Positions 51,595 to 60,557 of a DNA stretch of 64,000 bases are shown here, one piece after another. The DNA comes from Clostridiaceae bacterium Marseille-Q4143 (GTDB lineage Bacteria; Bacillota; Clostridia; Lachnospirales; Lachnospiraceae). The translations under genes were made by a program, and so were the position numbers. The notes beneath the pieces were generated by a model. It had not been told where the DNA came from. It saw nothing but the letters and a program-made list of their open reading frames with translations, and ran no database searches. The stretch lies in NCBI GenBank assembly GCA_018228645.1, contig CP073693.1:992001-1056000 (forward strand). Direction: 5' to 3'. Position 1 is the first letter of the stretch. Each line of letters begins with the position of its first letter.

Positions 51595-52023
51595 ATGGAA
51601 TATAACAAAAATCCGATTTCCCTTAGAGAGGGAAAGGTATTCATTGACGGCGTAGAGTGCCTTGATAGTGTCAACTGCACTATCAAATTTACGCCGGACG
51701 TTTGGACAGGCAAGCAGTTGGGCGAGCGTTCCAACAGCAGCCGTTGGCTGGGCTTTGCCATTACCGGCACTATCACCCGCCGCCGCTCCAACAACTGGCT
51801 CAAGACCAAGATTAAGGAGTACGCAGCCAGCGGAGCAACCCCGGAGCTTACTATTCAGGGCATTATGAACGATGCCAACAGCGACTACTACGCAGCTCAC
51901 GGCTCCGATGTAACAACCGTTGTCGGCTGCGTACTTACCGGCGATTTGCCTCTTACTGCGCTTGACAGCGAGGGACAGGTCGTAGACGACGCTATCAACT
52001 TCAACGGCAAAGACCTTGTATAA
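51595..52023 (+). CDS. Tail tube protein (XkdM/YqbM)
   Basis: A 142-residue tube protein following the sheath gene. The segments NPISLREGKVFIDGVECLDSVNCTIKFTPDVWTGKQLGERSNSSRWLGFAITGTITRRRSNNWLKTKIKEY are typical of XkdM. It forms the inner tube through which DNA passes. AGGAGG precedes ATG. Confidence 0.92.
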   Translation: MEYNKNPISLREGKVFIDGVECLDSVNCTIKFTPDVWTGKQLGERSNSSRWLGFAITGTITRRRSNNWLKTKIKEYAASGATPELTIQGIMNDANSDYYAAHGSDVTTVVGCVLTGDLPLTALDSEGQVVDDAINFNGKDLV

Positions 52024-52048
52024 GGTCTAAAACCAGAACCAACAAAAC

Positions 52049-52082
52049 AGCCCCTCGACGGCCAGAAACCGGGAGGGGCTTT
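52049..52082 (+). terminator. Terminator after the tail tube gene
   Basis: AGCCCCTC and GAGGGGCT form a stem after the tube stop codon, followed by TTTATT. It probably lowers expression of the downstream chaperone and tape measure genes relative to sheath and tube, which are needed in many more copies. Confidence 0.75.
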
Positions 52083-52108
52083 ATTCATTGTAAAGGAGAA
52101 AATTCATC

Positions 52109-52576
52109 ATGGCTAAGAAAGATTTGAAATATTTTATGCGCAGCACTGAGGCAGAAGTCGTTACCGCTCCCGGCCCGGAGAGTTTCAAGGACGAGGACGG
52201 CAATGTTATCCAGTTTGAGATTAAGGTGCTTTCGCAGGAGGAAATCAACCGTATTAACGACAATTACCGCCGTCACAGCATGGCAACCGACAAGAAAGGC
52301 AATCCGCTCGTAAACGGTGGCGAGATTGTTTGGAAAACCGAGAGGGACAGCGCAAAGGCCAGCCGTCACATGATTGTCGAGGCATTGCAGTACCCAGACC
52401 TCAAAGACCCGGAGCTTATGAAGTATTACGGCTGCGTGGACGTAACCGATATGCCTCTCAAGGTATTCCCGAAGCCGGACGAGTACCAGCACGTTTCCCG
52501 TATCGTTATGCAGGCCCTCGGCCTTATGAGCAAGGTTACTGACGACGAGGAAGTTGAAGCAGCAAAAAACTCATAA
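52109..52576 (+). CDS. Tail assembly chaperone (XkdN/YqbN), short form
   Basis: A 155-residue protein in the slot of lambda gpG / XkdN: DLKYFMRSTEAEVVTAPGPESFKDEDGNVIQFEIKVLSQEEINRINDNYRRHS and MIVEALQYPDLKDPELMKYYGCVDVTDMPLKVFPKPDEYQHVSRIVMQALGL. These chaperones coat the tape measure protein during tail assembly. The gene ends eight codons after the region where a slippery A AAA AAC lies in phase. Confidence 0.9.
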   Translation: MAKKDLKYFMRSTEAEVVTAPGPESFKDEDGNVIQFEIKVLSQEEINRINDNYRRHSMATDKKGNPLVNGGEIVWKTERDSAKASRHMIVEALQYPDLKDPELMKYYGCVDVTDMPLKVFPKPDEYQHVSRIVMQALGLMSKVTDDEEVEAAKNS

Positions 52577-52737
52577 ACACTCCCGGCGGAGACGGATATT
52601 GGGCGAGTATCTTGTGGCAGCGGCATAACCTCCGCATGGAGGATTTTTATGCCATGCCACGGAGACTGCAGCTCTTGTATATTGCGTCCGAGCTTGAGGA
52701 GGACAGGAACCCTACGAGGCGAGATACGAAACAGTAA
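52109..52737 (+). CDS. Tail assembly chaperone, -1 frameshift (gpGT-type) long form
   Basis: The heptamer A AAA AAC at 52564-52570 is in the correct phase for -1 slippage (GCA AAA AAC in the short form). After the shift the frame stays open for 55 more codons: INTPGGDGYWASILWQRHN..MEDFYAMPRRLQLLYIASELEEDRNPTRRDTKQ, ending at TAA 52735-52737. This extension looks like gpT-type sequence and no separate start is available for it. Lambda-like and PBSX-like phages make such G-GT fusions at low rate. The product would be 209 residues. Confidence 0.8.
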
Positions 52738-52738
52738 T

Positions 52739-53749
52739 TTACTCGTCCCCGATGTCGAGCGTCCATATTCTTTTCAGCGGGATTTTTTGCTTTATATCAT
52801 CATCGAGAGAGGGATAGCAGGCGAGCAGTTCTTCGATAATTTCCTTTTTCGACCATAGGCGAACCTTGAAGAATTGCATAGCACGTTCACGCTCGACAGA
52901 GGAGCGGAAACCACTCCACGAAACCAAGAGACCGTATTCAGCACCGACATTCGCCATAGTGCCTATGAGCTGGTCTAAAACGATACGGTCAATAGCGTCA
53001 TTCGTGGATTTCACCTGTACGCAGATTTTCGGAGAGGAGAACCCAAGACTACCGGCAGAGGCAAGAATGTCAACGCCGTGGTCGGGGCCTTTTGGACTGA
53101 CGTAGGTAACGAAACCTTTTGCCCGGAGGATTGCAGCAACGATGTGAGCAAGGCCGTCACCCTTGAAATTCTGAATTATGAAATCGGAGATAGCGTCAAG
53201 AGATTCGGTCTCAATGTCCCGAAACGGGGAATTTTCCGGGGGGGGGGTAAAACTTTGTTCACTATTTGGGGCAGGACGGAACAGGGAAACAGCTTTCTTT
53301 ATTCGGGCCTCCTGCTTTATTTGGCAGGTGGTAATAGCAGCACCGAGCGAGTATTGAATATCCTGCTCGAAAACACTTTTCGGAACGTCAGAGAACCACT
53401 CGACAGAGCGGGAGTGACGGTAACAGTCCTCAACCTCTGTATCAAAGGCATATTCGCCCACGATTTTTCCGAAATGGAGTATTCCGGGCAGATTTTTACT
53501 CGGAGTGATAACCCAATCATCGACGGACATTCTACTGCTGAAAATGTGAGCTTGACTTGCGAAATTCAAGGCAGCCCGCTCTTTTAGGGTTGGGACTTTT
53601 TCGAGGAAATACTGCTGGATTGCAGCTCTCCCGGAAAAGGAATTTAGCGGTTTATCTATTTCTTCAAACGTGAAGTAGATTTTATTGTTTTCAAGGAACC
53701 GTGCTTCATGCTCCCCAAAGCGTCCGGCACGGCACAACCATATAGACAT
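52739..53749 (-). CDS. Mrr-type restriction endonuclease with EVE-like N-terminal domain
   Basis: A 336-residue enzyme antisense to the tail genes. Residues 1-145 (IWLCRAGRFGEHEARFLENNKIYFTFEE, DDWVITPSKNLPGILHFGKIVGEYAF, CYRHSRSVEW) resemble EVE/PUA-like base-reading domains. Residues 185-300 are an Mrr_cat PD-(D/E)XK nuclease: LAHIVAAILRAKGF, GPDHGVDILA (Asp227) and KICVQVKS (Gln245, Lys247). This suggests cutting of modified DNA, hence phage defence by the lysogen. A C10 tract in the linker (53238-53247) could switch it on and off. The start ATG 53749 has GGGAGG upstream; the GTG at 53755 is too close to it. It ends one base from the chaperone long form. Confidence 0.82.
   Translation of the reverse strand: MSIWLCRAGRFGEHEARFLENNKIYFTFEEIDKPLNSFSGRAAIQQYFLEKVPTLKERAALNFASQAHIFSSRMSVDDWVITPSKNLPGILHFGKIVGEYAFDTEVEDCYRHSRSVEWFSDVPKSVFEQDIQYSLGAAITTCQIKQEARIKKAVSLFRPAPNSEQSFTPPPENSPFRDIETESLDAISDFIIQNFKGDGLAHIVAAILRAKGFVTYVSPKGPDHGVDILASAGSLGFSSPKICVQVKSTNDAIDRIVLDQLIGTMANVGAEYGLLVSWSGFRSSVERERAMQFFKVRLWSKKEIIEELLACYPSLDDDIKQKIPLKRIWTLDIGDE
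53238..53247 (-). repeat. C10 homopolymer tract in the restriction gene
   Basis: Ten G on the plus strand, so ten C in the gene, encoding part of TPPPE near residue 170. One added C brings a TGA after nine codons; one lost C brings a TAA after about twenty codons. Either change removes the whole nuclease domain but leaves the reading domain. Confidence 0.85.
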
Positions 53750-53755
53750 AGGCAC

Positions 53756-53881
53756 AAACCTCCCATTTTTTCTTAAATATTACCACGGGAGGAAGCGAAA
53801 AAGGGTCAAGTACCCAAAAAGCGGCAAAAGAAATCAAAATATAAAATTTAGCCCCGAAACAGGACAGAGGAGGTGAGGATA
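53756..53881. promoter_or_regulatory. Gap with start signals for the restriction gene and the tape measure gene
   Basis: On the minus strand a TTGACC box and a TAATAT box are present but 21 bases apart, so the promoter is uncertain; the AT-rich stretch fits an independent promoter. On the plus strand GGAGGTGAGG precedes the tape measure start. Confidence 0.4.
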
Positions 53882-56800
53882 ATGCAAGAATTAAAAGCCA
53901 GATTTAGTCTGCTGGACGACATGAGCGCACAGATAGAGCGAATTGCAGAGGCCGGTATGGAAATGGTTGAGCAGTTCGAGGACGCAGGCAGCGCAGCGGG
54001 AGACGCTTTTAGCGGTATTGAGAGCGGCGTTGCAACAGCGGCAGGCTCAGTAGACGGCGTTGCAACCTCTATCGGTAATGTGCAGGAGGCGACAGACAGC
54101 GCAGCAGCCGCTATGGACGATTACGGGAACGCTGCAACCGGGGCGGCAGGACAGGCAGACGCACTGGCAAACTCAGCGGAAAGCGCAGCAGAGGCGGCGG
54201 AATCGTTCACGGACGCAGCGGACGGCTACGGTAATGCAGCAGAGCAGGCAGCCTCACAGACCGATTACTGGACGGAGGCAGTCGGAAACTACGATAAGAG
54301 CGCATTGGAGGCAGTTTACTCTACGGAGGAGCTGGTCGAAATGGGCTTCAAGTCGGCGGACGCACTGGAAGAACAGGAGCGAATGTTTGAACTCTGCGAC
54401 CAGTCAGCGAGCAACCTCAGTAAGAGCATGGAAGCCACCACGGACATACAGGCTGAGTTAAATACGGCTATGGAGCAGGCGGCGGACGTTATGACGAGCG
54501 TTGCCGACAGTGAGAATGTTTCGGCGGAGACGAAAGCGGAGCTGGCAAAGGCAGCAGAGGAAGCAGCAGAGGCCATGTCGGAGCTGAATGCAGCACAGCA
54601 GGAAGCAGAAACGGCTATGGCGGAGTATGACGCAGTTATGTCCTCAGGCACAACCGACCTCGGAGAACTGGAAAGCGCAGCGGAACGGGCCGGAATTGCA
54701 GCGGAAAACCTTGCGGCGGCGAATGGCAGGGCCAGCGACGCTACGGAGGAGCTTTCAAAGGCGACGGAAAAAGCGTCGGAGGAAGCACAGACCGCAGAGA
54801 AGTCCGGGACAGAGGCTATCACAGGCGTTGCAAACGCCCTCGCAGCAGCCGGAATTACGGCAACGGTAAAAGATATAGCCAACTCGGTTTACGACCTTGC
54901 AGAGGCTTTCAGCGACGCAGAGAGTACCGTTGTAAAGGCAACCGGCGCAAGCGGAGAAGCACTGGACGGTCTTACCACCAGTATGATGAACGCTTATGCA
55001 GCTTCTAAATCTGGTTCACTGGACGATACCGCCGGAGCTATCGGAGAAATCAACACCCGAATGGCACTGACGGGAGAGGAGCTGACAAAGGTTACAGGGC
55101 AGTTCCTTGATTATGCGGAGATTACCGGCACAAATGTTGTTGGCTCGGTTCAGAACGTCACCAAGATTATGAACAAATGGAACGTCGAAGCGACGGACGT
55201 TGAGAGCGTTCTGGATAAGCTGGCATACGCCGGACAGATTTCGGGTATTTCCGTAGACAGTTTGAGCAGCACCCTTATCACAGGTTCGGCCTCTTTACAG
55301 GAAATGGGCTTATCCCTTGATAATGCTATCAGCTTGCTTGCAAGTTTGGAACTTTACGGAATGAACAGCACGACAGTTATTACAGCCATGAGAACGGCGG
55401 TTAAGAACTTCTCGTCAGACGGCCTCGACGCTCAGACAGCATTGAGAGATACCATAACAGAGATTGCCAACATGGAGGACGCAGCAGACGCTACGGCACT
55501 TGCTATTGATACTTTCGGCAGCAGAGCCGGAGTTGACATGGCAAATGCTATCCGAAGCGGCGCAATCAGCGTGGAGACCTTAACAGGTACGCTCGATATT
55601 GCAAAGGGAACCTTGAGCAGCACGGCAGAGACAGCGCAGACCCTCGACCAGAAATGGGAGCAGGCGAACCGCAACATCAGTACGGCATTCACAACGACGT
55701 TGCAGCCGACACTCGATAAGGCTTCAAGCGGACTGGCGGACATTGCAAATTCCGTTGGAGACTTTCTGAATGAACACCCGGCAGTAACGAGGGCGATTTC
55801 AGCGGTGGGCGTAGGACTTGGAGCCGCAGCGATTGGCCTTGCGGGAGTTTCCGCAGCCACGGCAGCAGCGACAGTGGCTACAACAGCCTTTGGAGCAGCG
55901 CTCAGCGCAGCCATTTGGCCGATTACGGCAGTTGCAGCAGCGATAGCAGCAGTCACGGCGGCAGTACTTATCCTTAAAGGCAATTACGACGACGCATACG
56001 ACGAAACCATGTCAATGACAGCGGTAACGGCGCAGCAGACGGCAGAGCTGGAAAGTTTGCAGGCCCAGTACGAGGAGGCTTGCGCAACATACGGCGAAAC
56101 GTCGGCAGAGGCTTCGAGCCTCAAGTATCAGATTGATACACTTTCAGCCTCTCTTGAGGCCAACGGAAAGTCGGTGGAGCAGCTTGTTTCAGAGTGCGAT
56201 TCACTTATTGAGAAGCACAACTCACTCATGCAGGAAATCGACGACGGAACGCAGGCGGTAAAGGATAACGAGCTGGGGAACCTCGCTCTTATCACAAGAC
56301 TTACCGAACTGGCAGCCTCTACGGATAACACCGCCGGGAAGCAGCAGGAAATGGAGGCCATTATCAGCGGTCTTAACGACAGCATTGACGGGCTGAATGT
56401 TTCCTACTCCGATTTGATTGAGAACCAAGATTCGACGATTGCCTCTATCCGCAATATGGCGGAGGAGCAGGCCAAACAGCAGAAGCAGCAGGAGCAGTAC
56501 AACGAGTATGTGAAGCTGATACAGCAGGAGGCAGAGGAGCAGGCCAAGCTCGCAGAAGTTACCGACGAGGTAGCGGCAGCGCAGGAGAGAGCCAGCACCG
56601 CTCAACATGAGCTGAACGAATCGTGGAAGAAATCAAACGGCGATTATTCCGGCTGGAAGATGTTCTGGTCGTGGACGAGTGACGAGCAGGCAGCCAACGA
56701 CGCAGCGCAGGACGCTCTTGAGGAAGTCACCGGCAAACAGGAGGAGCTGCAGTCAGCTCTCGATGAAACCCAGAGCAAAATCAAGGCCATTGAGGACGAA

Positions 56801-58288
56801 TGGGGCGGCGTTAAGGAAGCGGCGGAGGCAGCGTCCGACGGTACAATCAGTTACCAAGAGGCCGTGTCAGACGCATACGAGGGAGTTCGCACTAAGGTTG
56901 AGGAATTATGCACCGCATACGATGAAGCCTATCAAGCGGCTCTTGAGAGCTTTCAAGGCCAGTTCGGATTGTTCGACGAGGCAAGCACAAAGTCGGACGA
57001 ATACCTCAATGCGACGGTTGCCAACGCTCAAAAGGCAATGGATAGCCAGCTTGCATATTGGGACACCTATCTTGCGAATGTAGAGACCCTTAAATCCGTT
57101 TCGGCGGAGGATTTGGGCGTTACGCAGGAAAACTACGAGGCGTTAATGGCCTATGCGCAGTCCGGCAGCGAGGAGGCCGCAGGACTGGCAGCCAGCATGG
57201 CGGACGCTATCAACAACGGCAACGCCGAGGCGGTTGCAGCTCTGGCAAATACCGTCGGAGAGGTGCAGGCAAAACAGGAGGAGGCTTCACAGGCAGTCGC
57301 AGACTGGCAGACAGATTTCACCTCCACCCTCGGAGATATTCAGCAGGAAATGTCAACGGCAATCGAGGGCATGAACCTGTCAGAGGAGGCGCAGGCCAGC
57401 GCAAAAGAGACCATTTCGGCATATATCGAGCAGATTAGTTCGAGTGCTGGGGAGGCTTCGGAGGCGGCCAAGAGCGTTGCGGAAGCCATTCAGACGGCTC
57501 TCAAGACAGAGAGTGAGGCAAAGGTCGAGGTAGATGTCGAGTACAAGCCGAACACGGAAAGTCTGGATAACCTTACGTTACCAGATAAGACGGCAGAGGC
57601 AGAATACGAGATTAACACCAGTCAAATTGACACTTACACCATGCCGGACACATCGGCGGAGGCAGAGTACAAGCTCAACTCCACGATTGTTGACAACTAT
57701 ACGCCGGAGGACAAAGAGGCGGACGCTATTTACGATGTCAATTCGCTTGCGGTTGACAACTGGCGACCACCAGACAAGACGGCGACGCTCACCTACAATA
57801 TTACGACCTCTGGAAGCGTACCGGGCCATGCAAACGGTACGACGAATGCAGAGAGCTTGTTCCTTGCGGGTGAGAACGGGCCAGAGCTTGTAGCGAGACC
57901 GGCGGCAGCATACGCAAACGGCACGACAGACAGTACAGACTACTTTATCGCAGGCGAGAACGGGCCGGAGCTTATCATCGGTGAGCAGGGCAGCACCGTA
58001 TTCCCGACGGAGGAGACGGACAGGCTGATAGGCGCACTGAACGACAGAGAGAAGCCATTGCAGGTAAGAGAGGCAGCGGGAAGCAGTTCCGGCAGAGAGA
58101 AAACGTCGGAAGATGTGAAACGTATTCTTCTTGAGATTGCAGGCAGCGGCGCAATCGAAGTCGGAGGCAGCGGCGGAGCCGATAAGGAGACCATTCTTGA
58201 GGTTCTGTACGACCATTTGAAGCCGGTTCTTATGAACATTATCCAGAGCGAAATTTACGAGGAGGGAGAGTTATCTTATGAGTACTAA
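53882..58288 (+). CDS. Tail tape measure protein
   Basis: A 1468-residue tape measure protein. The start (MQELKARFSLLDDMSAQIERIAEAG) is followed by a long Ala/Glu/Thr-rich coiled coil (to about 330), a phage-tail domain with two hydrophobic stretches (about 620-710, AAAIGLAGVSAATAAATVATTAFGAALSAAIWP) that may insert in the membrane, more coiled coil, four 21-residue repeats (1225-1308) and a C-terminal region with two GENGPELV/I segments typical of these proteins. Its length sets tail length. ATG 53882 has AGGAGG eight bases upstream; the GTG at 53873 overlaps that site. Confidence 0.94.
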   Translation: MQELKARFSLLDDMSAQIERIAEAGMEMVEQFEDAGSAAGDAFSGIESGVATAAGSVDGVATSIGNVQEATDSAAAAMDDYGNAATGAAGQADALANSAESAAEAAESFTDAADGYGNAAEQAASQTDYWTEAVGNYDKSALEAVYSTEELVEMGFKSADALEEQERMFELCDQSASNLSKSMEATTDIQAELNTAMEQAADVMTSVADSENVSAETKAELAKAAEEAAEAMSELNAAQQEAETAMAEYDAVMSSGTTDLGELESAAERAGIAAENLAAANGRASDATEELSKATEKASEEAQTAEKSGTEAITGVANALAAAGITATVKDIANSVYDLAEAFSDAESTVVKATGASGEALDGLTTSMMNAYAASKSGSLDDTAGAIGEINTRMALTGEELTKVTGQFLDYAEITGTNVVGSVQNVTKIMNKWNVEATDVESVLDKLAYAGQISGISVDSLSSTLITGSASLQEMGLSLDNAISLLASLELYGMNSTTVITAMRTAVKNFSSDGLDAQTALRDTITEIANMEDAADATALAIDTFGSRAGVDMANAIRSGAISVETLTGTLDIAKGTLSSTAETAQTLDQKWEQANRNISTAFTTTLQPTLDKASSGLADIANSVGDFLNEHPAVTRAISAVGVGLGAAAIGLAGVSAATAAATVATTAFGAALSAAIWPITAVAAAIAAVTAAVLILKGNYDDAYDETMSMTAVTAQQTAELESLQAQYEEACATYGETSAEASSLKYQIDTLSASLEANGKSVEQLVSECDSLIEKHNSLMQEIDDGTQAVKDNELGNLALITRLTELAASTDNTAGKQQEMEAIISGLNDSIDGLNVSYSDLIENQDSTIASIRNMAEEQAKQQKQQEQYNEYVKLIQQEAEEQAKLAEVTDEVAAAQERASTAQHELNESWKKSNGDYSGWKMFWSWTSDEQAANDAAQDALEEVTGKQEELQSALDETQSKIKAIEDEWGGVKEAAEAASDGTISYQEAVSDAYEGVRTKVEELCTAYDEAYQAALESFQGQFGLFDEASTKSDEYLNATVANAQKAMDSQLAYWDTYLANVETLKSVSAEDLGVTQENYEALMAYAQSGSEEAAGLAASMADAINNGNAEAVAALANTVGEVQAKQEEASQAVADWQTDFTSTLGDIQQEMSTAIEGMNLSEEAQASAKETISAYIEQISSSAGEASEAAKSVAEAIQTALKTESEAKVEVDVEYKPNTESLDNLTLPDKTAEAEYEINTSQIDTYTMPDTSAEAEYKLNSTIVDNYTPEDKEADAIYDVNSLAVDNWRPPDKTATLTYNITTSGSVPGHANGTTNAESLFLAGENGPELVARPAAAYANGTTDSTDYFIAGENGPELIIGEQGSTVFPTEETDRLIGALNDREKPLQVREAAGSSSGREKTSEDVKRILLEIAGSGAIEVGGSGGADKETILEVLYDHLKPVLMNIIQSEIYEEGELSYEY
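57554..57805 (+). repeat. Four 63-bp repeats in the tape measure gene
   Basis: Units at 57554, 57617, 57680 and 57743 encode 21 residues each on the pattern xxxIDxYTxPDKxAEAxYxIN. DNA copies have diverged, so they are old. The unit before 57554 (VEVDVEYKPN) looks like a partial fifth copy. Confidence 0.75.
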
Positions 58289-58937
58289 GTACCAGATGTG
58301 GTTGACATACAACGCAGAAAAAGAGAAGATTCAGCTCCCCGTCCTCCCGGAGAGCTTTGAGGTAAACAACGGCAGCAACAACGAAAGCATGAACATCACG
58401 GGGCTGGGTGAAATTGTTATCATGCAGAGCCGCCCGGCCCTGCAATTTAGCTGGTCTTGCTTTTTCCCGGCGACCAAGTTTCCGGGGCTGCAGGTCAGCA
58501 AGATTACAAAGCCCCTCACGTTGGTTCAGAAAATCAACACATGGAAAGCCAGTAAGAAGCCAGTACACCTTATCGTGACGGCCTGCGGCGTAGATGTTTA
58601 CGCCACAATCGAGGAGTTTATCTATTCAGAGGAGGGCGGAGACCCCGGAACGTACCAGTACAGCATAAAGCTGAAAGAGTACCGGGAGATTACCGTCCGA
58701 CAGGTCAAGGTAAACATTCCAAAGGCGACGGCAACCGTGAAGAAAGAGACACCGAGGGTCAACAACTCGGCGCAGCCAAAGACCTATACGGTAAAGAGCG
58801 GCGATTGTCTCTGGAACATTGCCAAGAAATTTTACGGCAACGGGGCGCAATACACCAAGATTTACAATGCAAACAAAGGGGTGATAGGAGGAAACCCGAA
58901 CCTCATTTACCCCGGACAGGTTTTGACAATACCGTAA
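58278..58937 (+). CDS. LysM tail protein (XkdP/YqbP)
   Basis: A 219-residue tail-hub-associated protein. The N-terminal 150 residues (YQMWLTYNAEKEKIQLPVLPESFEVNNGSNNESMNITGLGEIVI) form the XkdP domain and the C terminus is a LysM (KTYTVKSGDCLWNIAKKFYGNGAQYTKIYNANKGVIGGNPNLIYPGQVLTIP). It bridges tape measure and baseplate. It overlaps the tape measure end by 11 bases. Confidence 0.92.
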   Translation: MSTKYQMWLTYNAEKEKIQLPVLPESFEVNNGSNNESMNITGLGEIVIMQSRPALQFSWSCFFPATKFPGLQVSKITKPLTLVQKINTWKASKKPVHLIVTACGVDVYATIEEFIYSEEGGDPGTYQYSIKLKEYREITVRQVKVNIPKATATVKKETPRVNNSAQPKTYTVKSGDCLWNIAKKFYGNGAQYTKIYNANKGVIGGNPNLIYPGQVLTIP

Positions 58938-58949
58938 GGAGGCGAGGAT

Positions 58950-60173
58950 ATGGCACAAGGGGTTAGCCTTATTGTTGTTAAAGGAACACAGGGCTACGAT
59001 GTGACCGAACTCGTTGAGCAGATTAAGTGGAGAGGCAGAAAAGGAAGCAGCTCCCGAACCCTTACGGTAAGACTGATTGACGACGACGGTTACAAACACG
59101 CCCGCAGCGGGATTGATGTTGAGCAGGGGCAGCAGTGTCTATTCAACTACAACGGGAAAGAGCTTTTCCGTGGAATTATTATGAAACAGGTGCAGAACAG
59201 CAAGAAGCGGCTCACGTTCACGGCCTATGACAACGGGATTTACCTTGCGAATAACAAGGACACATTCACTTATGAGAATAAGACGGCCAGCGACGTGTTC
59301 AAGGATTGCTGCACGAGGTTCGGCCTGCCAATGGGAGAAGTTGCGAACTGCACTTATAAAATCCCGGAGCTTACCAAGAGTAAGACAACGGCGTTTGACG
59401 CTATCGCAGACGCTCTCAGCCTCGATTTCGACGCAACAGGCATAAGACACTATGTTGCCAGCGAAAAGGGCAAAATCAAGCTGCTCACGAGGCGAGAGAA
59501 TATCATGCAGTGGGTTATCGAGGTAGGCCAGAACCTTTCGACCTACACTTATACCCGCAGCATTGAGGACATCAAAACCCGCATAAAGCTGGTATCGAAA
59601 GAGGGGACGACCATTGCGGAGAGGAAGAACAGCTCCCTCGAAAGCAAGATAGGCGTATTCCAGAATATCGACCAGCCGGACGAAAGCCTCACAAAGGCGC
59701 AGATAAATGACCTTATCGACAGTATGCTCGATGAACAGAGTACGCCGGAGCGCACTCTCGACGTTGAGGCAGTCGGAATACCAGATGTTATATCGGGTAT
59801 CGGGGTTTATATCATCATCAAAGAATTAGGGCTGTCCCGGACGTTCTATGTGGACGAGGACACCCACATATTCGAGGACAACAAGCATACCATGACGCTG
59901 AAACTGAACTATGCAAACGACCTTTCCAAACCGGGAAAGGCCAGCGGAGCGCAGACCGGCGGAGGCGAGCATAAGGTAGGCGATATTGTTCAGTTTAACG
60001 GCGGATACCACTATGTAAGCAGCACGGCAGGAAGCCCGACGGGAAGCAAATGCGCAGCCGGTAAAGCAAAAATCACACTGGTTGCAAAGGGGGCAAAACA
60101 CCCGTGGCATTTGATACACCAAGACAGCAGCTCAAGGGTCTACGGCTGGGTTGACGACGGAACATTCAGTTAG
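58950..60173 (+). CDS. Baseplate hub protein (XkdQ/YqbQ)
   Basis: A 407-residue hub protein of the gpD/XkdQ type: VTELVEQIKWRGRKGSSSRTLTVRLIDDD, LFNYNGKELFRGIIMKQVQNSKKRLTFTAYDNGIYLANNKDTFTYENKTASDVFKD. The C-terminal 65 residues (HKVGDIVQFNGGYHYVSS...HPWHLIHQDSSSRVYGWVDDGTFS) form an SH3-like module seen in relatives and probably bind cell wall. AGGAGG precedes ATG. Confidence 0.9.
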   Translation: MAQGVSLIVVKGTQGYDVTELVEQIKWRGRKGSSSRTLTVRLIDDDGYKHARSGIDVEQGQQCLFNYNGKELFRGIIMKQVQNSKKRLTFTAYDNGIYLANNKDTFTYENKTASDVFKDCCTRFGLPMGEVANCTYKIPELTKSKTTAFDAIADALSLDFDATGIRHYVASEKGKIKLLTRRENIMQWVIEVGQNLSTYTYTRSIEDIKTRIKLVSKEGTTIAERKNSSLESKIGVFQNIDQPDESLTKAQINDLIDSMLDEQSTPERTLDVEAVGIPDVISGIGVYIIIKELGLSRTFYVDEDTHIFEDNKHTMTLKLNYANDLSKPGKASGAQTGGGEHKVGDIVQFNGGYHYVSSTAGSPTGSKCAAGKAKITLVAKGAKHPWHLIHQDSSSRVYGWVDDGTFS

Positions 60174-60184
60174 GAGGTGCGGAT

Positions 60185-60556
60185 ATGGAAGAAAGCGAAC
60201 AGACGAGCCTCAAAGGGCTTTTTCAAGGTATGTGCGGCGGTGATGTGCAGGTATTACAGGGCATTGTAAAGTCCGCAAGCCCTCTGAAAATTCAGATTGT
60301 CAACGATGAAAAGTTGGTTATCGGGCCGAACATCACCTATGTACCGAGGCACTTAACAAACTACACGACGACCTGCTCTCTTTCCAAGGGGGCAAGGGGA
60401 AGCGTGAACGGGCCTACATCAGACGGCAGCAGGCTCACGGATTTCAATTTCAGCGGCAGCATTACGGTATATAATGCGCTGCAAGCCGGGGAGACAGTAC
60501 ACATTCTGTCATTCAACCACGGCAAACAATACTATGTACTGGATAGGATAAGCTGA
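60185..60556 (+). CDS. DUF2577 baseplate protein (YqbR-like, gp45-type spike)
   Basis: A 123-residue beta-rich protein (LFQGMCGGDVQVLQGIVKSASPLKIQIVNDEKLVIGPNITYVPRHLTNYTTTCSL) in the DUF2577 slot of PBSX-like phages, with an OB-like strand order of spike-type proteins. GGAGGTG precedes ATG. Confidence 0.85.
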   Translation: MEESEQTSLKGLFQGMCGGDVQVLQGIVKSASPLKIQIVNDEKLVIGPNITYVPRHLTNYTTTCSLSKGARGSVNGPTSDGSRLTDFNFSGSITVYNALQAGETVHILSFNHGKQYYVLDRIS

Positions 60557-60557
60557 C

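Noticed and set aside
53078..53587. 169-codon plus-strand frame opposite the restriction gene
   Set aside because: No ribosome site and no domain; the minus-strand gene has clear nuclease motifs and codon use.
54316..54882. 188-codon antisense frame in the tape measure gene
   Set aside because: Low-complexity Ala/Ser sequence mirrored from the coiled coil; no gene signal.
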